64,000 nt of DNA, from positions 1-64,000 of IMG/VR virus record IMGVR_UViG_3300025849_000010; one strand, given 5' to 3'. Origin of the DNA: a virus. Shown here piece by piece: positions 7,234 to 15,666 of this stretch; the stretch's first letter is position 1; the number at the start of each line of letters is the position of its first letter. Below the pieces are notes generated by a model that made no database searches, was not told where the DNA came from, and saw only the letters and a program-made list of their open reading frames with translations. Made by a program: the position numbers and the translations under genes.

Positions 7234-7935
7234 ATGTTAAAAAGATTAGACACAAACCAGCTACCTAGAGATTGCAATAACTTAGATACTAGCTGCAAAG
7301 TATTATTATGTGCAGACAGTTGGGGTGTTCCGAATAACAAACAAGGACTATCTACACACTTAGATATGTCCGTTACTGTTCAAAACGTGTCTTGCGGCGG
7401 ATATAACAATTTTGATATTTTAGATAGTATGGAAATTGCACTAGCATATCATACATATCCGTATGTTGTCTTTATACAAAGTGATTTATTAAGACACGGG
7501 CGTAATTCAAATGATGATGCATTACCTCATCATATCAATCTTAAAGGTATACTAGAATCAAGGCAGCAAAAAATACTTGACAAATTAGAAGCTATCCAAG
7601 TACAATATGACACTAAAATATTATGCCTAGGCGGACTTAGTAGAATAGACAACTATCAAGATCATAAATTAGAAGTAGTTATGCCTAGTATACTTAATTT
7701 TTTAGACCCTGCAATTGATACTGAAAAGTATAGTGTACACGACGGCAGTGGAGACCTAAAAGATATGGATAAACTAAAGCATACTGATATAAGTGTTTGG
7801 TTAGAAGCTGCTGAAAATTATGCTAACAAGTACAAGAGATTGCAAAATAAAGACATTAGTATACAAGACGGATGTCATCTAAATGCAGATGCTTTTAGCA
7901 AAGTATCAGAATTTCTACTAAAATATATAAATTAA
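7234..7935 (+). CDS. SGNH/GDSL-like hydrolase
   Basis: A 233-residue protein with landmarks of the SGNH hydrolase fold: ADSWG at residues 27-31 (candidate nucleophile Ser29), CGGYNN about residues 54-59 (block II/III-type Gly and Asn) and DGCHLN near the C-terminus with Asp212 and His215 as the catalytic pair. Members are esterases or lipases, often deacetylating carbohydrates. A role in modifying a glycan is possible but not shown. Related proteins occur widely in marine phages. It lies at the end of the operon, just before a sigma70-type promoter. Confidence 0.65.
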   Translation: MLKRLDTNQLPRDCNNLDTSCKVLLCADSWGVPNNKQGLSTHLDMSVTVQNVSCGGYNNFDILDSMEIALAYHTYPYVVFIQSDLLRHGRNSNDDALPHHINLKGILESRQQKILDKLEAIQVQYDTKILCLGGLSRIDNYQDHKLEVVMPSILNFLDPAIDTEKYSVHDGSGDLKDMDKLKHTDISVWLEAAENYANKYKRLQNKDISIQDGCHLNADAFSKVSEFLLKYIN

Positions 7936-7938
7936 CAC

Positions 7939-7967
7939 TTGACAAGTTCCTATCTTACTGCTACAAT
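7939..7967 (+). promoter_or_regulatory. sigma70-type promoter upstream of the metallophosphoesterase
   Basis: TTGACA at 7939-7944, 17-bp spacer, TACAAT at 7962-7967. It sits in the 58-nt gap before ATG 7994, which also carries AGAGGA as ribosome site. Confidence 0.78.
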
Positions 7968-7993
7968 TATTACATACAAAAGAGGATAATAAC

Positions 7994-8533
7994 ATGGCTA
8001 GAGATATTTGGGTAATCAGTGATACACACTTTGATCACGCTAACATCTTGACGTTCTCAGATAGAGAAGGTCGGCCAACTCGTGGCGATCGTTTCACTGA
8101 CGTTGAAGATATGAACGAGCAGATGATCGCTAACTGGAACTCAGTAGTCAAGCCAGGTGACAAAGTGTACCACTTGGGAGATGTGTTGTTTGGCACTCGC
8201 AAGCAAGAGTGGATGGACACTAACTTTCCTCGCTTGAACGGACAGAAGCGTTTGGTTGTTGGCAACCACGACAACATCAAGTTCCACGCTGCCGGAGGCT
8301 GGTGGGGCAAGATTGACTTGTGGAGAATGTTTCCTGAGTTTGGATTGTTGTTGACTCACGTTCCTGTACACAACAGTACATTGGGCGAGAGTCACAGATT
8401 TGGCGATGGTCCTATGACAAACGTACACGGACACATTCACCAGAATCCAAGCCCAACTGAGTTTCACAGATGCGTAAGTGTTGAGCAAATCAACTACACT
8501 CCTATCAATATTGAGGAATTAAGGATTGTATAA
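7994..8533 (+). CDS. calcineurin-like metallophosphoesterase
   Basis: A 179-residue phosphoesterase with all family motifs: D10 and H12 in SDTHFDH, D63 in LGDVLFG, N91/H92/D93 in VGNHDN, H122 in LLTHVP and GHIH near residue 146. These bind two metal ions and hydrolyse a phosphate ester. The substrate is unknown: small bacterial and phage members cleave cyclic phosphates, nucleotides or phosphodiesters. First gene behind its own promoter; its stop shares one base with the next start. Confidence 0.9.
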   Translation: MARDIWVISDTHFDHANILTFSDREGRPTRGDRFTDVEDMNEQMIANWNSVVKPGDKVYHLGDVLFGTRKQEWMDTNFPRLNGQKRLVVGNHDNIKFHAAGGWWGKIDLWRMFPEFGLLLTHVPVHNSTLGESHRFGDGPMTNVHGHIHQNPSPTEFHRCVSVEQINYTPINIEELRIV

Positions 8534-8685
8534 TGTCCAAAAGCATCAGACGTCCTCAAGCGCCCAAGCGGCGCAATTTTGAAGCAAAGGCGGTAAGGGA
8601 TCCACAAGGTCCCTTCCGTCCCAAAGTGATCAAAAACAAGATCAAAAAGAAACCTAAGTACAACAAGATTGATTGGGATGATTGA
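8533..8685 (+). CDS. 50-residue very basic protein
   Basis: A short gene coupled to the phosphoesterase stop (TAATG). The product is rich in Lys and Arg through residue 45 and ends in an acidic IDWDD. No hydrophobic core is apparent, so it may be disordered and bind nucleic acid; that is inference. I recall similar small basic proteins in marine T4-like phages. Confidence 0.65.
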   Translation: MSKSIRRPQAPKRRNFEAKAVRDPQGPFRPKVIKNKIKKKPKYNKIDWDD

Positions 8686-8896
8686 ACATCGACTTTATAG
8701 CATAGAACGTTTTGTAGAACATCCTAGAGTAAAAACTGCTGGGAGTATGGAGCAAAAGATCTTGCTCTGTACTCCTAAACATGCTACAATGTATGCATTG
8801 CAAGGATACACAGTCTTTGACTTTACCGAATCACTAGAAATGGAGCCTGAATATTATGAACACAATGGGCGATATGAAATTTACAACAGCAGGTGA
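8678..8896 (+). CDS. small protein, unknown function
   Basis: Encodes 72 residues with strand-like sequence (QKILLCTPKHATMYALQGYTVFDF) reminiscent of a small Rossmann-like fragment, but no motif can be named. ATG 8678 overlaps the end of the basic protein gene by 8 nt; an upstream TTG at 8669 is possible. Its 3' end overlaps the ligase frame by up to 41 nt depending on the ligase start. Confidence 0.6.
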   Translation: MIEHRLYSIERFVEHPRVKTAGSMEQKILLCTPKHATMYALQGYTVFDFTESLEMEPEYYEHNGRYEIYNSR

Positions 8897-10214
8897 ATAC
8901 ATGCGTACACAACCAGAATACATTATTTCAACACTAGAAGATCACCCTAGTCGTCTTAACAAAGAAGACATTCTTCGATCAGCAATGGAAGAAGGACTAG
9001 ACGAGTTCTTTGAAGGTGTGCGTATGGCACTTGATGCTATGGTTACATTTGGTGTAAAGCAAGTACCAGAAGCAACAGAAAATGGGCAAGGTCTTGCTTG
9101 GGCAGTGTTCAAAGAACTTGCAGACAAACTTGTTGCACGTGAACTTACAGGACATGCAGCACGTGATGCTATTGAACTAGCAATGAATGTTGCTACTACA
9201 GAGCAGTGGAATATGTTCTATCGTCGTATTCTTATTAAAGATCTACGTTGCGGAGTAAGTGAAAAGACAGTAAACAAAGTTGCTAAAGAATTCCCGCAAT
9301 ATGCTGTACCTGTGTTTACTTGTCAGCTTGCACACGACAGTGCCAATCACGAAAAGAAGATGACTGGTAAAAAGCAGATTGAAATCAAACTCGACGGTGT
9401 TCGTGTTGTCACAATTATTCAAGGCAACAAAGTAGAAATGTTTAGCCGCAACGGAAAACAGTTTCATAACTTTGGACACATCATTGAAGAACTTGAAGCA
9501 GTGATTAAAGACTATCCAGTTCCGTATCCATTGGTACTAGACGGTGAAGTAATGAGTGCTAACTTCCAAGACCTTATGAAGCAACTACAGCGCAAAGAAA
9601 CTGTTCAAAATAGTGATGCTGTACTACATTTGTTTGACACTATTCCGCTGGGCTGTTTCAAAAACGGTGTATGGGAAAAGCCACAGAGTTTCCGTAGTGC
9701 TATCACTAAACATTGGGTAGAAGAACACAAGGACGTTTTAAAGCACGTACAATCACTTGAATGGGAAGAAGTAGACTTAGACACTCCAGAAGGAAACAAA
9801 CGCTTTGTAGAGCTTAATAAAGCGGCTGTAGACGGTGGTTATGAAGGCGTTATGATCAAAGATTTGGATGCGCCATATGAGTGTAAACGCAGTCATGCTT
9901 GGCTCAAAGCTAAACCATTTATTGAAGTAACATTGGAGGTTGTAGATGTTGAAGAAGGTACTGGCAGGAATGAAGGCAGACTTGGTGCTATTGTCTGCGA
10001 AGGCATCGACGACGGAAAAGACATTCGCGTTAATGTCGGTAGTGGCTTCACTGATGTTCATAGGGACGACTATTGGAATAATCGTGATGCTCTTATTGGC
10101 CATCTTGTAGAAGTACGTGCTGACGCTGTAACGCAGAATCAAGATGGAACATACAGCCTGCGCTTTCCACGCTTTAAAACATTCCGAGGATTTGCTGTTG
10201 GAGAAAAGATTTGA
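8856..10214 (+). CDS. ATP-dependent DNA ligase
   Basis: Up to 452 residues. Adenylation motifs are clear, numbered from ATG 8856: motif I KLDG with nucleophile Lys178, RNGK at about 198, motif III VLDGE about 227-231, motif IV EGVMIKD about 330-336, motif V WLKAKP about 349-354, then an OB-fold. The N-terminal 160 residues are the helical DNA-binding domain of T4 gp30-like ligases (T4 gp30 is 487 residues). It seals nicks with ATP and would act with RNase H on lagging-strand fragments. GGAG at 8842 supports ATG 8856, but ATG 8874 or 8901, with less overlap, are possible starts. Confidence 0.93.
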   Translation: MNTMGDMKFTTAGEYMRTQPEYIISTLEDHPSRLNKEDILRSAMEEGLDEFFEGVRMALDAMVTFGVKQVPEATENGQGLAWAVFKELADKLVARELTGHAARDAIELAMNVATTEQWNMFYRRILIKDLRCGVSEKTVNKVAKEFPQYAVPVFTCQLAHDSANHEKKMTGKKQIEIKLDGVRVVTIIQGNKVEMFSRNGKQFHNFGHIIEELEAVIKDYPVPYPLVLDGEVMSANFQDLMKQLQRKETVQNSDAVLHLFDTIPLGCFKNGVWEKPQSFRSAITKHWVEEHKDVLKHVQSLEWEEVDLDTPEGNKRFVELNKAAVDGGYEGVMIKDLDAPYECKRSHAWLKAKPFIEVTLEVVDVEEGTGRNEGRLGAIVCEGIDDGKDIRVNVGSGFTDVHRDDYWNNRDALIGHLVEVRADAVTQNQDGTYSLRFPRFKTFRGFAVGEKI

Positions 10215-10217
10215 ACA

Positions 10218-10478
10218 ATGATCAAGGTTCCATTTGATATTCCCTACCACGGCGACAGCTTAGGATCTCATTATCTAAATCGTGCGGATTTAGAAGAGAC
10301 ACTGGACAATGCATACAAAACCATGGAGTGGTTTAAGTTCTTGTCAGACAAGGCAATACGAGTAGAAATAATTGGAACACAAAAAAACACTCACACAACT
10401 ACAACTGTAGTAGGATTTGAATTAGATCCAAAGAACGAAACTTTCTACAGACTAAAATATGAACGATACGAAAAGTAA
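10218..10478 (+). CDS. small protein, unknown function
   Basis: An 86-residue soluble protein with a Thr-rich stretch (residues 58-65) between strand-like segments. No domain recognised. Starts 3 nt after the ligase stop and overlaps the next gene by 20 nt, so it travels with the ligase transcript. Confidence 0.65.
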   Translation: MIKVPFDIPYHGDSLGSHYLNRADLEETLDNAYKTMEWFKFLSDKAIRVEIIGTQKNTHTTTTVVGFELDPKNETFYRLKYERYEK

Positions 10479-10707
10479 GTACATACTACACGAATTTAAA
10501 ATAGGCGATGTAGATGATATTGACATCTATGTTGCTCCGCCAATATATGAATGGCAGCAAACACCTGCGGGCAAATGGTGTATGGAAAAAGCCACAGAAA
10601 TAACCTATCACACAATGTTCGATAACAGTGTATACGGACATCGGGTTGTTATCACAGGATATCTTAGTGGTAAACACGCCACATTCTGGTCTCTAAAAAA
10701 ATCTTAA
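10459..10707 (+). CDS. conserved small phage protein
   Basis: Encodes 82 residues with the pattern IYVAPPIYEWQQTPAGKW and ITYHTMFD near the middle, which I recall from marine T4-like hypothetical proteins. Function unknown. It is the last gene before the MoxR promoter. Confidence 0.68.
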   Translation: MNDTKSKYILHEFKIGDVDDIDIYVAPPIYEWQQTPAGKWCMEKATEITYHTMFDNSVYGHRVVITGYLSGKHATFWSLKKS

Positions 10708-10715
10708 AAAAGAAC

Positions 10716-10743
10716 TTGACATCTAGCGCAGTGATGCTATTAT
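10716..10743 (+). promoter_or_regulatory. sigma70 extended -10 promoter upstream of the MoxR ATPase
   Basis: TTGACA at 10716-10721, 16-bp spacer, TATTAT at 10738-10743 preceded by TG plus one base (extended -10). The 19 bases from 10735 match the promoter at 11960 at 18 positions, so the two promoters are probably co-regulated. Confidence 0.8.
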
Positions 10744-10794
10744 ATATGTATAGCGAAACAGAAATACACAACTTTGTAAAAGAGGGAATACAAA

Positions 10795-11883
10795 ATGGAA
10801 AATGTCGCAGGTCGCACTGTTACTCCGAATAGCGCAAAAGCAAGCATCAAGCATGCGCTTAAAAAGAAACGTCCAATCTTCCTGTGGGGACCTCCAGGTA
10901 TTGGCAAGTCCGACATTGTACGTCAGATTAGCGATAGCTTTACAAACTCACATCTAATTGACATTCGTTTGAGTCTTTGGGAACCTACAGACATTAAAGG
11001 TATTCCGTACTTTGATAGTAACTCAGGTACAATGGTGTGGGGTGCTCCTAGCGAACTTCCAAGCGAAGAGTTTGCGGCACAGTATGACAACATTGTATTG
11101 TTCTTAGACGAAATGAACTCGGCAGCGCCTAGTGTACAAGCGGCAGCATACCAGCTTATTCTTAACCGTCGTGTTGGTACTTACAAGCTGCCAGACAATG
11201 TTATGATTGTTGCGGCAGGCAACCGTGAAGCTGATAAAGGTGTTACATATCGTATGCCTGCTCCGTTGGCTAACCGCTTTATCCACTTGGAACTGCGTGT
11301 TGATTTTGATGATTGGTTCCAGTGGGCTGTAGACAACAAAATCCACACAGATGTTGTTGGTTATTTGACATTTGCAAAGAAAGACCTGTACGACTTTGAT
11401 CCTAAGAGTCCAAGCCGTAGCTTTGCTACTCCTCGTACATGGAGTTTTGTAAGCGAGTTGCTCGAAGACGGACTAGATGATTCTACTACTACTGATCTTT
11501 TTGCAGGTGCTGTAGGAGAAGGCCTAGCAGTCAAATTTATGGCGCACCGTAAAGTTGCTTCCAGCATGCCTAATCCTACTGACATCCTGTCAGGCAAAGT
11601 AAAAGAAATGAAGTCTAAAGAGATCAGTGCTATGTACTCTTTGACAGTGTCTTTGTGCTACGAACTTAAAGAAGCCTGCGACAAAGATGATAAGAAGTTC
11701 GATGACAAAGTAAACAACTTCCTACGCTTTGCAATGGATAACTTTGATACAGAACTAGTCGTAATGGGTATTAAACTTGCACTTACACAATATGCATTGC
11801 CAATTGATCCAGACGAAGTAGAATGCTTTGACGAGTTCCATGATCGCTTTGGCAAGTATATTAAGGCTGCACAAGGCGTATAA
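10795..11883 (+). CDS. MoxR-type AAA+ ATPase
   Basis: A 362-residue AAA+ ATPase with Walker A GPPGIGKS (residues 32-39), Walker B VLFLDE (101-106) and a sensor-1-like AAGNR strand near residue 142. MoxR ATPases act as chaperone-like remodelers and are normally encoded next to a von Willebrand A (VWA) partner, as here. The next gene carries a VWA domain plus a HExxH metallopeptidase-like domain. The target of the pair in the phage is unknown. It has its own strong promoter and a rho-independent terminator directly after the stop, so it is monocistronic. Confidence 0.9.
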   Translation: MENVAGRTVTPNSAKASIKHALKKKRPIFLWGPPGIGKSDIVRQISDSFTNSHLIDIRLSLWEPTDIKGIPYFDSNSGTMVWGAPSELPSEEFAAQYDNIVLFLDEMNSAAPSVQAAAYQLILNRRVGTYKLPDNVMIVAAGNREADKGVTYRMPAPLANRFIHLELRVDFDDWFQWAVDNKIHTDVVGYLTFAKKDLYDFDPKSPSRSFATPRTWSFVSELLEDGLDDSTTTDLFAGAVGEGLAVKFMAHRKVASSMPNPTDILSGKVKEMKSKEISAMYSLTVSLCYELKEACDKDDKKFDDKVNNFLRFAMDNFDTELVVMGIKLALTQYALPIDPDEVECFDEFHDRFGKYIKAAQGV

Positions 11884-11890
11884 TACATCG

Positions 11891-11925
11891 AAAGGATGGG
11901 TTCTTTAGAGCTCATCCTTTCTTTT
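11891..11925 (+). terminator. rho-independent terminator after the MoxR gene
   Basis: AAAGGATG (11891-11898) pairs with CATCCTTT (11913-11920) around a 14-nt loop, then TTTT (11922-11925). It ends the MoxR transcript a few bases after its stop and just before the next promoter. Confidence 0.75.
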
Positions 11926-11940
11926 GAATCAAAATTGTGG

Positions 11941-11968
11941 TTGACATATATACTATAGGTGCTATAAT
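11941..11968 (+). promoter_or_regulatory. sigma70 extended -10 promoter upstream of the VWA gene
   Basis: TTGACA at 11941-11946, 16-bp spacer, perfect TATAAT at 11963-11968 preceded by TGC (extended -10). Shares the string TGCTAT-N-ATATATGTATA with the MoxR promoter, including bases beyond the -10. Confidence 0.85.
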
Positions 11969-11997
11969 ATATGTATAAGTTAATAAAGGGCGATACA

Positions 11998-13311
11998 ATG
12001 GCTAAAAAAGATACTGCAAGTAAACTTAAAAACTGGCAACCAGATCCAACTATTACTCCAGAACAGTTAGAGGAAATGCGTGTAGAAGTATACGATCGCA
12101 TTATTGTTGCACGAGTAGGATTGCTACTGCGTCATCCTTTCTTTGGTAACATGGCAACACGGCTTAAAATTTTAGCCGCAGACGACTGGCTTCCTACTGC
12201 CGCTGTAGACGGACGTAACTTATTTTACAATACTCAATTCTTTAATGCTATGGATAATAAAGAAATTGAGTTTGTTGTTGCACACGAAATTCTGCACATG
12301 GTATTTGATCACTTAGGTCGGCGTGAAGAACGTCACCCTATGCTTTACAACATTGCTGCCGATTATATTGTTAACAATTTGTTAGTACGTGATCGCATCG
12401 GACACAATCCTAGTATTGTAGACTGCTATCAAGATTTTAAATATGACGGATGGACTTCAGAAGAAGTGTACGAAGAACTTTTCAAAGACGCTAAAAAGAA
12501 TGGCGAAGAAGCCGTCAAGGCGCTTGGCGAAATGCTAGACGAGCACCTTGATATGGAAGGTGAAGATGGCGACGGCAGTTCAGACAGTGACGAAAGCAAA
12601 GATAGCAACGGTAACAGTGTAAGCAAAAACAAGCCTAAGTACTCTAAGTCTGAAATGCAAAAAATTAAAGACGAGATCAAAGAGAACGTGTTGAGCGCGG
12701 CACAAACAGCAGGCGCAGGCAATGTACCTGGTGAGATTGCACGTATGATCAAAGAGCTTACTGAGCCCAAGATGAATTGGCGTGAGCTACTTCGTCAGCA
12801 AATCCAAAGCACAGTTAAGAGCGATTATACATTTATTCGTCCAAGTCGCAAAGGGCAGATGAGCGGTGCTATTTTACCTGGCATGAATTTCCAGGACACA
12901 ATTGACATTGCCGTTGCACTTGATATGAGCGGTTCAATTGGCGACGAGCAAGCTAGAGAGTTTTTGAGCGAAGTAAAAGGTATTATGGAAGAATATCAGG
13001 ACTACAATATTAAATTGTGGTGCTTTGACACAAAGGTGTACAACGAACAAGACTTTAGTGCAGACGGTGGTGAGGACTTGCTAGACTATGAAATCATGGG
13101 CGGCGGTGGCACTGACTTTATGGCAAATTGGACATATATGAAAGAACAAGATTATGTTCCTAAGAAGTTTATCATGTTCACTGATGGTTATGCTTGGGAT
13201 AGTTGGGGTGATGAAGATTACTGTGATACAGTATTTGTTATTCACAGTCACCATGATAAAAACTTGCAAGCACCGTTTGGACAAACTGCACACTATGACG
13301 AGGCAGCGTGA
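11998..13311 (+). CDS. DUF2201-type metallopeptidase and VWA-domain protein
   Basis: A 437-residue, two-domain protein. N-terminal domain: a putative metallopeptidase with HEILH (zinc-type HExxH, residues 96-100). A Ser/Asp/Glu-rich linker (about 185-205) follows. The C-terminal VWA-like domain has DMSGS (309-313, the DxSxS metal-binding MIDAS) and GGGGTDF about residue 371. Start is ATG 11998 after AAAGGG; the in-frame ATG at 11971 lies 3 nt past the -10 box and cannot be transcribed. Known bacterial families pair this architecture with MoxR ATPases; the partner is directly upstream. Role is probably protein remodeling or processing in infection. Confidence 0.88.
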   Translation: MAKKDTASKLKNWQPDPTITPEQLEEMRVEVYDRIIVARVGLLLRHPFFGNMATRLKILAADDWLPTAAVDGRNLFYNTQFFNAMDNKEIEFVVAHEILHMVFDHLGRREERHPMLYNIAADYIVNNLLVRDRIGHNPSIVDCYQDFKYDGWTSEEVYEELFKDAKKNGEEAVKALGEMLDEHLDMEGEDGDGSSDSDESKDSNGNSVSKNKPKYSKSEMQKIKDEIKENVLSAAQTAGAGNVPGEIARMIKELTEPKMNWRELLRQQIQSTVKSDYTFIRPSRKGQMSGAILPGMNFQDTIDIAVALDMSGSIGDEQAREFLSEVKGIMEEYQDYNIKLWCFDTKVYNEQDFSADGGEDLLDYEIMGGGGTDFMANWTYMKEQDYVPKKFIMFTDGYAWDSWGDEDYCDTVFVIHSHHDKNLQAPFGQTAHYDEAA

Positions 13312-13589
13312 TGCCTATATATAAAGGAAAGGCTAACCCACTTGACTTATATAAATTTAGGGAATACGAATTCCCTGCAAAACATCTAGACTATGTTTTA
13401 ATTGATAACATGTCTTACAATTTAGAGTCTGCTATACGTGTCTGGATCAAAGACAACTTATCAGGTAGATTTTATATTGCAAAACAGAATAGTTTAGAAG
13501 AAGACAAGAAAGTCGTAATTAAGATTGGCTTTGAAAAGCCATCCGAGTCAAGTTATTTTCAAATAGCTTGTCCACTTTTAAAGTACTAA
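13311..13589 (+). CDS. small protein, unknown function
   Basis: Encodes 92 residues from ATG 13311, overlapping the VWA stop (TGATG). Contains the strand pattern AIRVWIKDNLSGRFYIAK at about residues 44-61. The same WIK..-SG pattern recurs in the 74-residue protein at 15667, suggesting distant relation. No function assigned. Confidence 0.65.
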   Translation: MPIYKGKANPLDLYKFREYEFPAKHLDYVLIDNMSYNLESAIRVWIKDNLSGRFYIAKQNSLEEDKKVVIKIGFEKPSESSYFQIACPLLKY

Positions 13590-13601
13590 CTTAACTCAAC
13601 A

Positions 13602-13609
13602 AATAAGTA
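13602..13609 (+). promoter_or_regulatory. late-promoter-like box
   Basis: AATAAGTA, 32 nt before ATG 13642, in a 52-nt gap. Similar to the other late-type boxes in this window. A strong ribosome site AAAGGAG (13627-13633) follows. Confidence 0.35.
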
Positions 13610-13641
13610 CTTTACAGCAATCATTTAAAGGAGAAAGAAAA

Positions 13642-13947
13642 ATGACTGAAGAAAAAACTATTGCGCAAGCACATGACGATCAAGTGGCGGCTGCGGCTGC
13701 GCAAGCTGAAGAGCTGCAAAATGCTACCCAGGAAGCAGCAGCACAAGGCGAATCAAAAGAACTGAACATTCAAGACCTAGCAGCAATGCGTACACTAATT
13801 GACGTAGCATCTGCTCGTGGTGCATTCCGCCCAGGTGAAATGGTCACAGTAGGTACATTGTACGATAAATTAAACGGTTTCCTAAACGAGGTACAGAAGC
13901 AAGCAGAAGCAGCTAAAGCCGCGCAGGAAGCACAAGCACAAGGATAA
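13642..13947 (+). CDS. Ala/Gln-rich conserved phage protein
   Basis: A 101-residue protein: Ala/Gln/Glu-rich ends (residues 8-40 and 80-101, likely helical or disordered) flank a conserved core about 43-78 (IQDLAAMRTLIDVASARGAF and VGTLYDKLNGFL). I recall this core in marine T4-like hypothetical proteins. The excellent ribosome site suggests high expression. Function unknown. Confidence 0.72.
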   Translation: MTEEKTIAQAHDDQVAAAAAQAEELQNATQEAAAQGESKELNIQDLAAMRTLIDVASARGAFRPGEMVTVGTLYDKLNGFLNEVQKQAEAAKAAQEAQAQG

Positions 13948-13951
13948 TAAT

Positions 13952-14575
13952 ATGGCCGATCTTAAACATGTAGGTCGACTAGTATCTAATAAGAGAAAAG
14001 TAGTGGTTGCTTTTCGGACTCTTCCAGGCGACCCTTACTCTGCTTTAGTTATTTCAACAGAAAATCTAAACGACAGAGACCACGACGCTCTTATTAAAGT
14101 AGTCGAGTCTAATGCAGGACAAACTGCATACGAACTTGCTGATGCATTAGATAGAGCCTCACTTCCGGAAACTGCTGACAATATGTTATCAACTTTCCAC
14201 AAGAGAGGAATTCTAACTAAAATTTCTACCAAGGACGTAGAAATGGTTCCGAATGCATCAACTAGTATCTTACTAAGCGATTTAAATCAAGTAATTGCTG
14301 AACAACGAGGTATTGGTCTAGAAGACTTGACTGTAAAGCCGGGCAGCAATGCTCAGGTAACAGAAGTTGCAAGCATTAACAAAACTGTTGATACTGCACC
14401 TGCTGATGCTCAACCTTCACAGTCAAATGACTCTGGTGTTCTATCTGACGAAGACTTAGCTGCCCAATATCGTTCACAAGCTGATGCGATGTACAAAGAG
14501 GCGAAAAGACTACGTGCGGAAGCCGATGAGCTTTCTCCAACTAAGAAGAAGAGCGTTGGCAAAAAAACTACCTAG
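13952..14575 (+). CDS. conserved phage protein, unknown function
   Basis: A 207-residue protein with an N-terminal alpha/beta region (residues 1-110, including TLPGDPYSALVISTENL and ALIKVVESNAGQTAYELA) and a C-terminal helical, Lys-rich tail. It closely resembles a conserved but uncharacterised protein of marine T4-like phages that I recall beside DNA-metabolism genes. Its 3' end overlaps the next gene. Confidence 0.72.
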   Translation: MADLKHVGRLVSNKRKVVVAFRTLPGDPYSALVISTENLNDRDHDALIKVVESNAGQTAYELADALDRASLPETADNMLSTFHKRGILTKISTKDVEMVPNASTSILLSDLNQVIAEQRGIGLEDLTVKPGSNAQVTEVASINKTVDTAPADAQPSQSNDSGVLSDEDLAAQYRSQADAMYKEAKRLRAEADELSPTKKKSVGKKTT

Positions 14576-14873
14576 AGATGTAATTGCTAGCTGGCCGGAG
14601 GTATTCGGCAACGTAACTGTTAACGCAGTTCCTGTCGAGTACCTCCAGTCAATACTAGTAACTTTCAAAGAAGGCGATGTTTGGGATATTGATATGAATT
14701 CCCAAGAACTTGTCGAAGAAGGTTACACCATTGACGAATTGCTAGGTGAACTATTAGACGAGTATGAAGACCAAATACAAACCGTAGATTTCCGTGTACA
14801 TACAGAGCGTGTAAAACGTGATATGATTAAGACAACACGTAGATTTATGAAGGGCAAATTCAAAAAGAAATAG
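14556..14873 (+). CDS. conserved phage protein, unknown function (TTG start)
   Basis: About 105 residues starting at TTG 14556, which gives an N-terminus of AKKLPRDVIASWPEVFG; this block reads as the conserved start of a marine T4-like hypothetical protein. The frame is open further upstream to 14484, but those codons overlap the preceding gene and look non-native. Acidic helical middle, strongly basic C-terminus. Function unknown. Confidence 0.62.
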   Translation: MAKKLPRDVIASWPEVFGNVTVNAVPVEYLQSILVTFKEGDVWDIDMNSQELVEEGYTIDELLGELLDEYEDQIQTVDFRVHTERVKRDMIKTTRRFMKGKFKKK

Positions 14874-14878
14874 TTCTG

Positions 14879-14886
14879 GATAAATA
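14879..14886 (+). promoter_or_regulatory. late-promoter-like box
   Basis: GATAAATA followed by CACTATATAAG, about 26 nt before ATG 14913. Close to T4 late consensus TATAAATA. Confidence 0.5.
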
Positions 14887-14912
14887 CACTATATAAGACA
14901 TAGGATTTATTC

Positions 14913-15656
14913 ATGCAAGCAGCTGAGTTACACAAATTAAAAGACAAATTATCAAAGAGTACTTCTTTACATTTTAATGCCTTGGATCATCCTAATGGCA
15001 TTAAAATGCATTTTAGTCCTCCTGGTGATGAGTACTATAGCATTTTACAGCGTAATCTTCATGATTACGTAATAGAGTATCATACTCCTACACACATTTA
15101 TACATTAAACAATTGCTTTGAAGCGACATTAGAACTACACAATCAGTTTAGAACTATTATGTCAGCAGAAGGAATTGTTGTTCCAGTATGCGCTGCACAC
15201 GAAGAGCATAGCATGTTCGACGGTAGTTGGACGTACAATGCATGGATCAAACCAGTAAGCGATGCAAAAAGTACTTTCGAATTAGTACTGAATACTGATG
15301 TTGACAATACTGCTACATTTAACAATTTTTGTACCCATGCAGTATCAACACTAAATGTTCTAGCAAAGCAACCACAAGGTTCAAAAGTATGGCCCGAGAG
15401 TTGGGCTTCAGAATTAGGCGCATCTGCATATTATAGAAATGCTAACAATGAATGGTATTGGAAATCTCCACTAGGATATCTAAACCGTTATGGTAAAGAT
15501 ACTAACCTTTTTGCAGAAAATATGTTTAGTTGGGTAACTGACGCTAATAAACTAATTTCATTAAATCCACATATTCACAGAAATGCAGACTTTCATGTAT
15601 CATTTATTTCGCAATTAGATAGTACTGTATTTGATATTGAATCAATAATAGACTAA
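14913..15656 (+). CDS. hypothetical protein behind a late-type promoter
   Basis: A 247-residue soluble protein, aromatic-rich, with no motif I recognise. His and Asn are frequent (NPHIHRNADFHVSF near the C-terminus), but no metal-binding pattern is convincing. A GATAAATA box upstream suggests late expression, so it may be virion-associated or act in morphogenesis. Confidence 0.68.
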   Translation: MQAAELHKLKDKLSKSTSLHFNALDHPNGIKMHFSPPGDEYYSILQRNLHDYVIEYHTPTHIYTLNNCFEATLELHNQFRTIMSAEGIVVPVCAAHEEHSMFDGSWTYNAWIKPVSDAKSTFELVLNTDVDNTATFNNFCTHAVSTLNVLAKQPQGSKVWPESWASELGASAYYRNANNEWYWKSPLGYLNRYGKDTNLFAENMFSWVTDANKLISLNPHIHRNADFHVSFISQLDSTVFDIESIID

Positions 15657-15666
15657 GGAAGATAAT

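Noticed and set aside
8570-8595. Hairpin with arms AAGGGA and TCCCTT as a terminator
   Set aside because: It lies inside the small basic protein gene and has no T run after it.
11971-11997. Longer VWA-protein start at ATG 11971
   Set aside because: The codon lies 3 nt past the TATAAT box, upstream of the expected transcription start.
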